Source: Hymenobacter nivis (lineage in GTDB: Bacteria > Bacteroidota > Bacteroidia > Cytophagales > Hymenobacteraceae). Taken from it: a stretch of DNA of 64,000 nt. The position numbers and the translations under genes were made by a program. Positions 1 through 8,196 of the stretch are shown one piece after another (the first letter of the stretch is position 1; each line of letters starts with the position of its first letter). The notes beneath the pieces were generated by a model. It was given only the letters and a program-made list of their open reading frames with translations, was not told the DNA's origin and did no database searches. The DNA lies in contig NZ_RCYZ01000001.1 of NCBI RefSeq assembly GCF_006439025.1, forward strand, positions 682,001 through 746,000, given 5' to 3'.

Positions 1-752
1 ACGTCGAGCCCCACCGCAGCCGAGGCCAGGGCGTAGGCATAGCTGGCGCGCTCGCGCACCTTCAGGTAAGTCGAGCGGCGAGCGTGAGCCGCGGCCGGAA
101 TGGTCACAGCCACAATCAGCTCGCCGGGCTCCAGCACGGTTTCCTTCTGCGGGGTTTTGCCCGGCAGCACGTAAAACTCCGTGACGGGCACGCGGCGCTG
201 CTTGCCCTTGGCGTTCTCCAGGGTCAGCACGGCGTCGAGGGCGGCCAGGGCCACGCTCAGGTCACCGGGGTAGGCGGTGGCAATGCAGGCGTCGGAAGTG
301 CCCAGAATGGCCAGGTTGTGGTTGTCGCCCTCAATGGCCGGGCAGCCCGAGCCGGGCACTCGCTTGTTGCACGGAAAGGCTGCGTCGCGGAAGTACCCGC
401 AGCGGGTGCGCTGCAAAATGTTGCCCCCAATGCTAGCCATGTTGCGCAGCTGGGGCGAGGCCGCCAGCAGCAGCGACTCCGACACGGCCGGGTACTGCTG
501 CAACACCAGCGGGTGCTCGCCCACGTCGCTCATGCGCTCCATTGCGCCGATGCGCAGGCCGTCGCTGGTCTGCTCAATGCCTTTAAAAGGCAACATATTG
601 ATGTCCACCAGCTGGGAGTGCTCCTCCAAGTTGGACTTCATCAAATCCAGCAGCGTGGTGCCGCCGGCAATGTAGGCGGCCTGGGGGGCCCCCTGGCGGA
701 GGCTAGTGGCCTCCTTGGCCGTTTTGGCCTGGGTGTAGCTAAAGTTATTCAT
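1..752 (-). CDS. Xanthine dehydrogenase family FAD-binding subunit (partial)
   Basis: This is the FAD-carrying middle subunit of a molybdenum hydroxylase of the xanthine/aldehyde oxidoreductase family; it passes electrons between the Fe-S subunit and FAD. About 250 codons are visible from the ATG at 752, and the 3' end lies off the left edge. The N-terminus has the AGGTTLLD flavin-binding loop (residues about 29-36) and later ASIGGNILQ. The stretch QRTRCGYFRD followed by PCNKR and SGC is the cysteine-bearing insertion that holds an extra [4Fe-4S] cluster in PaoB/YagS-type subunits, so a periplasmic aldehyde oxidase of the PaoABC type is more likely than true xanthine dehydrogenase. The Fe-S subunit lies 128 bp upstream in the same direction; the molybdopterin subunit is presumably beyond the edge. 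Confidence 0.9.
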   Translation of the reverse strand, partial: MNNFSYTQAKTAKEATSLRQGAPQAAYIAGGTTLLDLMKSNLEEHSQLVDINMLPFKGIEQTSDGLRIGAMERMSDVGEHPLVLQQYPAVSESLLLAASPQLRNMASIGGNILQRTRCGYFRDAAFPCNKRVPGSGCPAIEGDNHNLAILGTSDACIATAYPGDLSVALAALDAVLTLENAKGKQRRVPVTEFYVLPGKTPQKETVLEPGELIVAVTIPAAAHARRSTYLKVRERASYAYALASAAVGLD

Positions 753-880
753 CGGGATAGTAGTTGAGATGCAGTGGGGCAACCAAGGCCTGCGGCACCT
801 GCGCAGGCAGGCAAACCGCGCGGCGGGGGCCCTAGTAGCAGGCGCGCCAACGGCGCACCCGTGGGGCCCCAGCGCCGGGC

Positions 881-1507
881 TTAGGCCTTGCCGGCCACCT
901 CCCGCACGGCGGCCACAATGTTGGGGTAGGCGCCGCAGCGGCACAGGTTGCCGCTCATCCACTCACGGCACTGGTCGTCGGAAGTGGCGTGGCCTTCCTT
1001 CACGCAAGCAACGCCGCTCATGATCTGGCCCGGCGTGCAATAGCCGCACTGGAAGCCGTCGTGCTTGAGGAACGCCTCCTGCATCGGGTGCAGCTCGTCG
1101 CCCTTGGCAATGCCCTCGATGGTGGTAATCTCCTTGCCCTGGTTCATCACGGCAAGTGTGAGGCAGGAATTAACGCGGCGGCCGTCCACCAGCACGGTGC
1201 AGGCGCCGCACTGGCCGTGGTCGCAGCCTTTCTTAGAGCCCGTAAGGTCGAGGTACTCGCGCAGGGCATCGAGCAGCGTCACGCGGGGCTCGGCGCGCAG
1301 GGTGCGGGCCGCGCCGTTGATGCGCAGCGTGAGGTCGGTGGGGCCCTCCAGGGTTTTGGCGGGGCCGGCCAGGCGGTCGGCAAAGCCGGTAATGGGCGGG
1401 GCCAGGGCCAGGCCCAGCAGGCCCCCGGCCTGCTTCACAAACGAGCGGCGCGAGCCGTCGGCTGCGGCGCCGTCGGCGGCCGCGTCGGGAGTAAGGTCGT
1501 GGTTCAT
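881..1507 (-). CDS. (2Fe-2S)-binding subunit of aldehyde/xanthine dehydrogenase, Tat-exported
   Basis: Small subunit (208 aa) of the molybdenum hydroxylase, carrying two [2Fe-2S] clusters that relay electrons from the molybdenum centre. The plant-ferredoxin-type cluster is seen as GCDHGQCGACTVL and a further Cys in VNSC. The second domain has CGYCTPGQ and NLCRCGAYPNI. The N-terminus carries SRRSFVKQ followed by a hydrophobic stretch, a twin-arginine export signal, so the enzyme acts in the periplasm as in PaoABC. I take the ATG at 1507 because it puts the Tat motif at a normal distance; a longer frame opens at 1582 but adds an unlikely extension. First gene of the operon with the FAD subunit. 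Confidence 0.92.
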   Translation of the reverse strand: MNHDLTPDAAADGAAADGSRRSFVKQAGGLLGLALAPPITGFADRLAGPAKTLEGPTDLTLRINGAARTLRAEPRVTLLDALREYLDLTGSKKGCDHGQCGACTVLVDGRRVNSCLTLAVMNQGKEITTIEGIAKGDELHPMQEAFLKHDGFQCGYCTPGQIMSGVACVKEGHATSDDQCREWMSGNLCRCGAYPNIVAAVREVAGKA

Positions 1508-1651
1508 CAGAAAAGGGAGGTTAGCGGTAAATGCTGGCGCTACGGTCTTCACTGTATACGCACGCAGTGCCCCTTCTGACAACCAGCAACCCCGAAAAGT
1601 TACCAGTTTTTATAATTTAGATACTGTCTTAATAACCAATTAATCAATATC

Positions 1652-2923
1652 TTATTTCCCTGTTTCCGCGGCGGGCAGCGCCTTCAACTCGGCCAGGGCC
1701 TCGGCGGTTTCTTTGCGGTTGTCGTCTTCCTGCTCCTCTTTATCGACGGGCTTTTCCTTGGCTGAGGCAAAGAACGTGAGGATGTTGGAGCGCACAAGCG
1801 GCGTGATGCCGGCAAACTTTTCGCGGGCCAGCTTGCGCACCCACTCGCCGTACGTCTTGTCAGCCAGCGCGTACTCGCCAAAGTGCGTGGCGCTGCCAGT
1901 GTCAAAATCCTCGTTGGCCAGGGCGGGCGCGGGCGGCTGGGGCCCCTGCTGGCTCAGCAGGCCACAGTAGGTTTTGAGCACGGTGGCGAAGCTGGCCCGG
2001 AAAATCTTCAAAGCCTCGGGCGTAGGCGGGCGGAACGCGAACGGCTTCAGGGGCCCCACCTTGGGCAGAATGCCTACGAACACCGACAGTACCCGAGCCC
2101 CAAATCCGGGCCGCTCGTACTTCTTGCCGTAAAGCTCGCGGTACTCTTTGCGGTTTTGGTGGTACACAAAAGCGCGGCGCTTAATGCCGGGGGTCAGCTT
2201 GCGGATATCTTTCTTCTGGTAGTGCCAAGCCGAGCGCGAAGCCAGGGGAATGACGCTTTGCACGGCGAAGCGGAAAGTAGCGATGCTTACGTCGGTGTTG
2301 AAAAATACCTTACTCAGCGGCAGACCGTAGGTTTTTTCAAAGGCCCGCTCCAACACTTCCTTGGCCACCTCAAAGCCAATGGCGTCGTGGTAATCCTCGG
2401 TGCGGTAGCGGCCGGCGGCCACCTGCGTCACGTCGAACGCGAACTCCAGCTGGTTGTGTTGCTTGGGGGCATCCTCGTAGGTAATGATGTTGCCAAACTT
2501 GGCCTTCAGTTCGGGGTACACCAGGGCCAGGGCGCGGTTGGTGCCCTCGGAGTGGCCTTCCAAATCGGCGGCGTAGTGCGCCAGGGCCCCCAGCGCGAAG
2601 GCGTATTCGTTGCGGTCGTGGGCCTCGTTGAGCAGGTTGCGCACGAAGTCGCCCGAGCGCACATAGTGGGTAAGGTTGGTGAACAAGGCGGCCCCCAGCG
2701 GGTAATAGCCCATATCTTGGATAATGGCCCCACCGTAGGCAAACGCCTTGGCCTTAACGAGTTCCTCGGCCGTTGAGCCGGGGTAGCGGCGTTGCAAGGC
2801 CGGCAGCAGGCAAGGCTTCCAGCACGAATCGACGTTGGCTTGGTGCGTGAGCACGGAATAGGCGGCGGCCGGCGCGAGGCCCAGGGCGCTCACCAGCAGC
2901 AATAGCGTAAAGAACCGGAACAT
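1652..2923 (-). CDS. Secreted zinc-dependent phospholipase C / S1-P1 nuclease-fold protein
   Basis: A 423-aa exported protein. The ATG at 2923 gives a clear signal peptide (MFRFFTLLLL to AAAYS); an upstream in-frame start would add an implausible Pro/Gly-rich leader. The mature N-terminus starts with YSVLTHQANVD, and later ALAHYAADLEGH and HNQLEFAFD provide His/Asp residues spaced as in the zinc-dependent phospholipase C family (Zn_dep_PLPC), an alpha-helical fold that binds a trinuclear zinc centre. The C-terminal 40 residues are charged and low in complexity. Single gene: the aldehyde oxidase starts on one side and the tRNAs lie on the other. The substrate cannot be told from sequence. Confidence 0.75.
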   Translation of the reverse strand: MFRFFTLLLLVSALGLAPAAAYSVLTHQANVDSCWKPCLLPALQRRYPGSTAEELVKAKAFAYGGAIIQDMGYYPLGAALFTNLTHYVRSGDFVRNLLNEAHDRNEYAFALGALAHYAADLEGHSEGTNRALALVYPELKAKFGNIITYEDAPKQHNQLEFAFDVTQVAAGRYRTEDYHDAIGFEVAKEVLERAFEKTYGLPLSKVFFNTDVSIATFRFAVQSVIPLASRSAWHYQKKDIRKLTPGIKRRAFVYHQNRKEYRELYGKKYERPGFGARVLSVFVGILPKVGPLKPFAFRPPTPEALKIFRASFATVLKTYCGLLSQQGPQPPAPALANEDFDTGSATHFGEYALADKTYGEWVRKLAREKFAGITPLVRSNILTFFASAKEKPVDKEEQEDDNRKETAEALAELKALPAAETGK

Positions 2924-3063
2924 AGAATACCTAAAAAGCGAGGGGTAGTACGGAAATAGAAATAGTAGACAAACGTAGTATAGAAGCCCAACAATAAATG
3001 GCCCAAACGGCAAAGCCGGGCCCCGCGTTGCCCCGGGGCCCGGGCCGAAAGTAATAGCCAATA

Positions 3064-3100
3064 AAAAATCCCCGCCTCCAAAACGGAAGCGGGGATTTTT
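3064..3100 (-). terminator. Rho-independent terminator after the tRNA-Ser genes
   Basis: Perfect 12-bp inverted repeat (3064-3075 with 3089-3100) with a GC-rich core, flanked by A-runs and T-runs on both sides, so it can work in both directions. On the minus strand it follows tRNA-Ser(UGA) by about 20 nt. Confidence 0.85.
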
Positions 3101-3119
3101 GCGCCAGCAAGCGACGGTG

Positions 3120-3204
3120 CAGAGAAGGAGGGATTCGAACCCCCGGACCTGTTACAGTCAGCGGTTTTCAAGACCGCCGCAATCGACCACTCTGCCACTT
3201 CTCT
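3120..3204 (-). tRNA. tRNA-Ser (anticodon UGA)
   Basis: An 85-nt type II tRNA with a long variable arm. The acceptor stem pairs AGAGAAG with CTTCTCT, the T-loop has GGTTCGAATCC, and the anticodon loop is CTTGAAA, giving anticodon UGA, which reads UCA codons. The discriminator base is G, as usual for serine tRNAs. The 3' CCA is not encoded. It is the second gene of a two-tRNA serine unit. Confidence 0.95.
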
Positions 3205-3242
3205 GGGTGAGAAAAGCCTGCAAAGCCGGTTGCTGACAACAA

Positions 3243-3275
3243 AAAAGGCTCTTTCTGAAGTAGAAAAAGCCTTTT
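3243..3275 (-). terminator. Hairpin between the two tRNA-Ser genes
   Basis: An 8-bp stem (3243-3250 with 3268-3275) ending in A/T runs on both sides. It sits just 3' of tRNA-Ser(CGA) on the minus strand and may act as a weak terminator or a processing hairpin between the tRNAs. Confidence 0.5.
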
Positions 3276-3276
3276 G

Positions 3277-3363
3277 TAGAGAAGGGGGGATTCGAACCCC
3301 CGATACCGTTGCCGGTATAACGGTTTTCGAAACCGTCGCATTCGACCACTCTGCCACCTCTCT
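3277..3363 (-). tRNA. tRNA-Ser (anticodon CGA)
   Basis: Type II tRNA with a long variable arm. The acceptor stem pairs AGAGAGG with CTTCTCT (one G-U pair), the T-loop has GGTTCGAATCC, and the anticodon loop is TTCGAAA, giving anticodon CGA, which reads UCG. The 3' CCA is not encoded. The discriminator position reads A rather than the usual serine G, so the exact 3' end could be off by a base. It has its own promoter upstream (3392-3421). Confidence 0.93.
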
Positions 3364-3391
3364 ATCGGTCCCCCGAGTGGTTCGGGGACCG

Positions 3392-3421
3392 CAAAAGTAA
3401 GAACGGCAGCGCAGTGAACAA
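3392..3421 (-). promoter_or_regulatory. Bacteroidota-type promoter of the tRNA-Ser unit
   Basis: On the minus strand this reads ATTG, exactly 19 nt, then TACTTTTG. That matches the Bacteroidota primary sigma consensus (TTTG or TTG near -33, TAnnTTTG near -7). The -7 element lies 28 nt upstream of the mature 5' end of tRNA-Ser(CGA). Confidence 0.65.
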
Positions 3422-3466
3422 TAAGGCGCGCGCATTTTTTATTGCCAGGGCCCCAGCGTGCGGGCC

Positions 3467-4444
3467 TTAGCGGTTCATTTTCAGGGGCTCCTTGGCCGTT
3501 ATTTTTTTCAGGCGGCCCGTCACCGCATCCACGCTCACGTTCACTTCGAAGCCGATGATGAGCGTCATGCACACAAATTCGAGCCACACCATGAAGCCCA
3601 CCAGGGCCCCAATGGAGCCGTAGAAGTGGTTGTAGGAATCGAAAATGCGCACGTAGAGCGTGAACAGAAACGAGACCAAAAAGATAAGCAGCGTGGCCAC
3701 GATGGCCCCGGCCGAGAGCAGCGGCCATTTGTCGTGCACGGGCGGCACGAAATAATAAATCACGCACGTCGTACTTAAAAACAGCCCCAGCAGCGAGCCA
3801 AACCGCACGGCCGTTAGCACGAGGTCGGTGTAGCGCTCGGGCACGATTTCGTAGTACACCAGCCCGTCGATGAGGTAGGTACCGAAGAAGATACCGGCAA
3901 TGGCTAGCACTAGGATGGACGCCAGCACAAACGTCAACGCCGTGGCAATGAGCCGCTTGCGGATGTAGCTGCGGTGCTTGAAGTTGGGGTACTTCTTCTC
4001 GAAAGCGTCGAGCAGGGCCATGATGCCGTTGGAGCTGAGCACCAGCGCGGTGCCAAACCCGAACGAGAGCAGGCCCCCGTGCGGAATGTTCACAATGTCC
4101 TCGATGGTGGAGGCCGTGGCGGCGTACAGCTCGGGCGGCATAAAGTCGCCCAGGAACTGCAGGATGTCCACGTTCAGGTTCGGCACCGGGATGTACGGGA
4201 TGAGCGTGAACAGGAAAATAATGGTCGGAAACAGGGCCACCGTGAGGTTGAAGGCCATGTAGGCGGCGCGCTTTTCCAGGCTATCGAGGCGCAACTCCAG
4301 CAGTACCCGGTCCAGCACGTCGTAGAGCGAGGCCTGGCCCCCAAACAGCCGGAACCGCTTCAACCCCACGATGGCGCGCCGGTACGCCCGCTGCTGGCGC
4401 AGGTCGGGCAGGCGGGTGCGGCGGCGGAGGGCGGGTGGGTGCAT
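3467..4444 (-). CDS. YihY/BrkB family inner membrane protein
   Basis: A 325-aa polytopic membrane protein of the YihY/virulence factor BrkB family; the molecular function of the family is not settled. The conserved KRAAYMAFNLTVALFP segment precedes the first membrane helix, and several hydrophobic helices follow (for example ALFPTIIFLFTLI and LIFLVSFLFTLYV). The start at 4444 fits because the upstream thioesterase gene stops at 4455; a longer frame to 4564 only overlaps that gene. It is probably co-transcribed with the thioesterase. Confidence 0.85.
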   Translation of the reverse strand: MHPPALRRRTRLPDLRQQRAYRRAIVGLKRFRLFGGQASLYDVLDRVLLELRLDSLEKRAAYMAFNLTVALFPTIIFLFTLIPYIPVPNLNVDILQFLGDFMPPELYAATASTIEDIVNIPHGGLLSFGFGTALVLSSNGIMALLDAFEKKYPNFKHRSYIRKRLIATALTFVLASILVLAIAGIFFGTYLIDGLVYYEIVPERYTDLVLTAVRFGSLLGLFLSTTCVIYYFVPPVHDKWPLLSAGAIVATLLIFLVSFLFTLYVRIFDSYNHFYGSIGALVGFMVWLEFVCMTLIIGFEVNVSVDAVTGRLKKITAKEPLKMNR

Positions 4445-4454
4445 GGGCAGGGCG

Positions 4455-4943
4455 TTACTTACCGAATGCCGCCGGCGCGGGCGCGTCCGTCGGCACGGGC
4501 AGAACACCGCCGAGGGGCCCCGCCGTTTCGTCGTCGCTAAAATACGGGGCCAGCTTGCCGGCAATGGCGGGCGGCACCGGCACGGGCCGCCCGGTGGCCG
4601 TGCTCACGAACACCATCAGCGTGTGGCCCTCGGTAAGCAACTCGCGGGCCTCGTTGTACACCTCGTACTCAAAAAGCACCCGCGAGCCTTCAGCGGGCTG
4701 CTTCAGCAGCAGCCGCACGGTGAGCAGGTCGTCGTAGCGGGCCGGGCGGCGGAAGCGCGTGCGCAGCTCGCCCACCGGCATTCCTACGCCGTCGGCCTCC
4801 AAATCTTTGTAGCGGATGCCCAGCTGCCGAAACGCCTCGGTGCGCGCCACCTCAAAAAACGCCGCGTAGTTGCCGTGGTACACGTAGCCCATCTGGTCGG
4901 TTTCGGCGTAGCGCACGCGGATTTGGATGTCGGAAGTGTACAT
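4455..4943 (-). CDS. Acyl-CoA thioesterase, YbgC/FadM hotdog family
   Basis: A single hotdog-fold thioesterase of 162 aa that would hydrolyse acyl-CoA or acyl-ACP in the cytoplasm. The motif YAETDQMGYVYHGNY (residues about 13-27) is the family active-site signature, with the catalytic Asp followed by the HGNY segment. The last 30 residues are Pro/Ala-rich and lie outside the domain. It lies 3 nt after the small gene at 4947-5264 and 10 nt before the YihY gene, so the three look like one transcript. Confidence 0.88.
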   Translation of the reverse strand: MYTSDIQIRVRYAETDQMGYVYHGNYAAFFEVARTEAFRQLGIRYKDLEADGVGMPVGELRTRFRRPARYDDLLTVRLLLKQPAEGSRVLFEYEVYNEARELLTEGHTLMVFVSTATGRPVPVPPAIAGKLAPYFSDDETAGPLGGVLPVPTDAPAPAAFGK

Positions 4944-4946
4944 CGG

Positions 4947-5264
4947 TTATTCTTCTGTTAAACCGTAAAGCGTGACCAGATCCAGTAAGTGGTAACCGTA
5001 AATTTCCGGGCCAGCTAAGCTGAGTACGATGACTAAAAATACGTTCTTATCGTCAGTGCCAATCAGCACATGCTCAAAGGCATTGCTGTTATTCCTATAC
5101 ACATACGCTACGTCTTTCAGCATAAATCCGCCCAAACCCGCGACTGGAATTGAGCCAACATATGGCCAGATATCAATTACCTGCTCCGCAGTGGCCGTTA
5201 CGTCCTGCATTGGCGGTTGAAACGTTTGGCTGTAATCAGCTGCAGTTAACTCATTAGTAATCAT
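4947..5264 (-). CDS. Hypothetical 105-aa protein
   Basis: I do not recognise the family. The protein is acidic, has no signal peptide, and ends in a compact hydrophobic C-terminal half (NVFLVIVLSLAGPEIYGYHLLDLVTLYGL). Base composition is visibly lower in GC than its neighbours. It lies 3 nt upstream of the thioesterase start. Size, acidity and composition resemble orphan immunity proteins of Bacteroidota toxin systems, but no toxin is nearby and that idea is only inference. Confidence 0.6.
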   Translation of the reverse strand: MITNELTAADYSQTFQPPMQDVTATAEQVIDIWPYVGSIPVAGLGGFMLKDVAYVYRNNSNAFEHVLIGTDDKNVFLVIVLSLAGPEIYGYHLLDLVTLYGLTEE

Positions 5265-5294
5265 AGCCTAAATTCAACCATCGGCGCCAAACAG

Positions 5295-6383
5295 TTACCT
5301 AATCCCCGCCCGGTTCAGGGCCGCTTGGTAGCGGCGGGCGTTTAGGATGTGGTCGCGCTCGTTGGTGGCGAAGGCGTGGTAGCCGCTGAAGTCTTCCTTG
5401 GCGCAGAAGTAGAGGTAGTCGTTGTCCTCGGGGTGCAGCACGGCGTCGATGCTGGCGATGCTGGGCAGGTCGATGGGGCCCGGGGGCAGGCCGGCGTACT
5501 TATAGGTGTTGTAGGGCGAGTCTTTTTGCAGGTGCACGTTCAGCACGCGCTTGATGGTGAAGTCGCGGTTGGCGTATACCACGGTAGGGTCGGCTTGGAG
5601 CTTCATGCCTTTTTTGAGGCGGTTGAGGTACACGGCCGCGATGCGGGGGCGCTCGTCGGCGTGCTGCTGCTGCTCGGCCTCCACGATGCTGGCCAGGGTG
5701 CTCACCTCGGCCCGGCTGAGGTGCTCCTTCTCGCGGGCCGCGTCACGGGCCGGCGTCCAGAACTTCTCGTACTCCTTCTTCATGCGCTGCATGAGGTTCT
5801 CCGCCGACGTGTTCCAGTAAATCTGGTACGTGTTGGGAATGAACATGGTGAGCACCGTGGTGGTATCAAAACCCAAGCTGCGGGTGTAGGCCGGGCTGGC
5901 CAGCAGCGAGTCGATGTGGGCGGGGCGGGCGTCAATCTGGCGGGCCAGCTTGGCGGCTAACTCCTGGCGCAGGCGCACGTTGGCAAACGTGAGCTTGAGC
6001 GGCGACTGGATGCCGGCCCGCAGCACCCCGATGACTTGGCGGTTGGTGTAGCCGTCCTTTAGTTCGTAGCGGCCGGGCTTCACGGCCCCGGGGCGGTTGT
6101 ACTTCATCAGCTTGGCCACGAAGTGCAGCGAGAGCCGGTCCACCACCACGTCGGTGTGGTCTATCGAATCGAGCACGGCCTTCCAGTCCTCGCCCCGGTG
6201 CACGAGCACGTAGGTGGGCTTGCCCTTGGTTTCGATGTTGGCCGTGAAAAAAATCTGGTAGAAATAGTACGAGAAGCACACCAGCGTCAGGCCCAGGACG
6301 GAGACGATGGCGGCGTTGCGGTTGCGGCGGCGCACCGATTGGTCGCGGCGCTCAACGCTTGACAGTTTGGCAGGTTCGGGCAT
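5295..6383 (-). CDS. mltG: Endolytic peptidoglycan transglycosylase MltG
   Basis: MltG (362 aa) cuts nascent glycan strands in the periplasm while anchored in the inner membrane, and so helps end glycan polymerisation. A single N-terminal membrane segment (AAIVSVLGLTLVCFSYYF) follows a short basic cytoplasmic tail. The YceG-like domain is complete, with the catalytic-Glu region LASIVEAEQ, then IAAVYLNRLKKGMKLQADP and GLPPGPIDLPS. I chose the ATG at 6383, ahead of the basic stretch; the longer frame to 6428 would overlap its own promoter. Length is normal for the family. Confidence 0.95.
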   Translation of the reverse strand: MPEPAKLSSVERRDQSVRRRNRNAAIVSVLGLTLVCFSYYFYQIFFTANIETKGKPTYVLVHRGEDWKAVLDSIDHTDVVVDRLSLHFVAKLMKYNRPGAVKPGRYELKDGYTNRQVIGVLRAGIQSPLKLTFANVRLRQELAAKLARQIDARPAHIDSLLASPAYTRSLGFDTTTVLTMFIPNTYQIYWNTSAENLMQRMKKEYEKFWTPARDAAREKEHLSRAEVSTLASIVEAEQQQHADERPRIAAVYLNRLKKGMKLQADPTVVYANRDFTIKRVLNVHLQKDSPYNTYKYAGLPPGPIDLPSIASIDAVLHPEDNDYLYFCAKEDFSGYHAFATNERDHILNARRYQAALNRAGIR

Positions 6384-6415
6384 GGAAAAAGCGAGGGTCA
6401 GCGGAAGTGCAATCC

Positions 6416-6423
6416 CAAAAGTA
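6416..6423 (-). promoter_or_regulatory. Possible -7 element upstream of mltG
   Basis: On the minus strand TACTTTTG, an exact TAnnTTTG match, 33 nt upstream of the mltG ATG. I see no good TTG at the expected distance, so the call is tentative. Confidence 0.4.
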
Positions 6424-6566
6424 CGCACCCGCGGGCCGGGGCCCCGGCGGGCAGCGGGGCCCCGGCCCAGAATTTTATGCGGGCACGAAACGGAGTTGTT
6501 GCTTACTTTTCCGCCCGTTTTGGGCCTTCGCGGTCCGCCCCTCCCCTACTTACCCTACCTAACCAT

Positions 6567-7199
6567 ATGGCTGCCACGCTCCTTCGCATCCACCCCGACA
6601 ATCCGCCCATCAACCGCATCCAGCAGGCCGTGGACGTTCTCCGCAAGGGCGGCGTGATCATTTACCCCACCGACACGGTGTATGGCATCGGTTGCGACGT
6701 GACCAATGCCAAGGCCGTCGAGAAGGTGTGCCGCATCAAGGGCCTGAACCCCGAAAAGGCCAATCTGAGCTTCATCTGCCACGATTTGTCGCACATCAGC
6801 GACTACGCCCACGGCATCAACACGACCACTTATAAGGTCATCAAAAAAGCCCTACCTGGGCCCTTCACGTTCCTCTTCGAGGCTAGCGCCAGCGCCCCGC
6901 GCCACGGCGGCGTGAAGCGCAAAACGGTGGGCATCCGGGTGCCCGACAACCAGATTATCCTGAGCCTGGTGAAGGAGCTGGGCAACCCCATCGTGAGCAC
7001 GTCGGTGCGCAGCGACGAGAACACGCTCGAAGAATACGTGACCGACCCGGACCTGATTTTCGAAAAATACCGGTCCCTAGTGGACCTAGTTATCGACGGC
7101 GGCTTCGGCGGAAACGTGCCCAGCACCATCATCGACTGCACCAACGACGACTTCGAACTGATTCGCCAGGGTGCCGGCGACATCGAGCAATACCTGTAG
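6567..7199 (+). CDS. Sua5/YciO/YrdC family protein, YciO type
   Basis: A 210-aa member of the Sua5/YciO/YrdC family, which includes the enzymes making threonylcarbamoyl-AMP for the t6A37 tRNA modification. The opening RIHPDNP and GGVIIYPTDTVYGIGC (residues about 28-43) match the YciO subgroup, whose exact role is less certain than that of TsaC. KRKTVGIRVPDN and the serine-rich STSVRS are the usual nucleotide-binding segments. The ATG at 6567 gives a standard N-terminus; the frame also opens at 6477 but that part overlaps promoter-like sequence. Ends 20 nt before a very strong bidirectional terminator. Confidence 0.88.
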   Translation: MAATLLRIHPDNPPINRIQQAVDVLRKGGVIIYPTDTVYGIGCDVTNAKAVEKVCRIKGLNPEKANLSFICHDLSHISDYAHGINTTTYKVIKKALPGPFTFLFEASASAPRHGGVKRKTVGIRVPDNQIILSLVKELGNPIVSTSVRSDENTLEEYVTDPDLIFEKYRSLVDLVIDGGFGGNVPSTIIDCTNDDFELIRQGAGDIEQYL

Positions 7200-7219
7200 G
7201 GCCCCACACTAGCCTTCCA

Positions 7220-7283
7220 GCCGCAAAAGAGCGTCCCCGCCGCACCAGCTTCTGCTGGTGCGGCGGGGACGCTCTTTTGCGGC
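7220..7283. terminator. Bidirectional terminator with perfect 30-bp arms
   Basis: Arms 7220-7249 and 7254-7283 are exact reverse complements with a 4-nt loop (TTCT). It lies between the convergent YciO-type gene and the acyltransferase gene. The arms contain AAAAGAG/CTCTTTT, which supply U-tracts in either direction. Confidence 0.9.
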
Positions 7284-7293
7284 CTAGGCAGTC

Positions 7294-8196
7294 TTATAGC
7301 CGCTTGTGTTTCCAGCGGCGGTGCGTCCACAGGTACTGCTCGGGCGAGGCCTGAATGTCGCGCTCCAGCTGCCGGGCAAAGGCCTCGGTGATGGGGGAAG
7401 TGCCTTCGGGGGCCCCAGCCACGGTGGGGCCCCAAGGCATTTCGGTGAACTTGATTTCGTAGTGGCCGCGCCGCACCCGCCGGATGCCCACGTACAACAC
7501 CGCGCAGTCAAACTGCGCCGCCAGCCGCTCGGCGCTGCTGTAAAAGCCGGTGTCCTGGTGCAGGAAATTGGTCCAGTAGGGCCGGTCTTCGGGGCCCGCG
7601 GCCTGGTCGGTGAGCAGGCTGATGTTGCGGCCGCCGCGGCGGTGCTGCACTAGGTAGCGCAGGGTGCCCAGCATGGGCACGGCCTCGGCCCCGGTGCGGG
7701 TGCGCACCCGCCGCATGAAGGCTTCCACAAACGGGTTTTTGAAGGGCTTGTACACGCCGGCCATCACGCCGGGCAGCGCCAGGGCCCCGCTGCCCAGGAT
7801 CCATTCCCAGTTGCCCATGTGCGAGCCCAGCGTGATGACGGGCCGCTGCCGCGCCAGGGCCCCGGCCATCAGTTCGGGGTTTACCCAGGTGGCCCGGCGC
7901 GCCAGCTCGGCGGGCTTGATGGCCGCCAGCTTCAGAATCTCCACCACGAGCTGGCTGAAATGGCGGTAGAAATCTTTGCGGATGCGCTGGATTTCCGCCT
8001 CGCTCTTGTCAGGAAACGAGCGGCGCAGGTTTTCCTGCACCACCCGGCCGCGGTAGCGCAGGCCAAAGGCCAGTAGGTAGTAAAGCCCATCGGCCACCAC
8101 GTACAGGGCCCCCAGCGGCAGGTGGGCCAGGCCCAGCAGCAGCCAGTTCAGCGGGGCGTAGTACCACGGGTAAGGTCGGCCCTGGGGGCCCCTCAC
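7294..8196 (-). CDS. Lysophospholipid/lipid A acyltransferase family protein (LpxL/HtrB-like)
   Basis: A 300-aa membrane-associated acyltransferase that likely adds a fatty acyl chain to a lipid A or lysolipid acceptor. The HX4E/D active-site motif is seen as SHMGNWEW (residues about 127-134), and the hydrophobic N-terminal segment (WLLLGLAHLPLGALYVVADGL) would anchor it in the inner membrane. The start is GTG at 8196, overlapping the stop codon of the upstream gene by 4 nt (GTGA), which points to translational coupling. A 30-bp hairpin terminator follows the stop. Confidence 0.88.
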   Translation of the reverse strand: MRGPQGRPYPWYYAPLNWLLLGLAHLPLGALYVVADGLYYLLAFGLRYRGRVVQENLRRSFPDKSEAEIQRIRKDFYRHFSQLVVEILKLAAIKPAELARRATWVNPELMAGALARQRPVITLGSHMGNWEWILGSGALALPGVMAGVYKPFKNPFVEAFMRRVRTRTGAEAVPMLGTLRYLVQHRRGGRNISLLTDQAAGPEDRPYWTNFLHQDTGFYSSAERLAAQFDCAVLYVGIRRVRRGHYEIKFTEMPWGPTVAGAPEGTSPITEAFARQLERDIQASPEQYLWTHRRWKHKRL

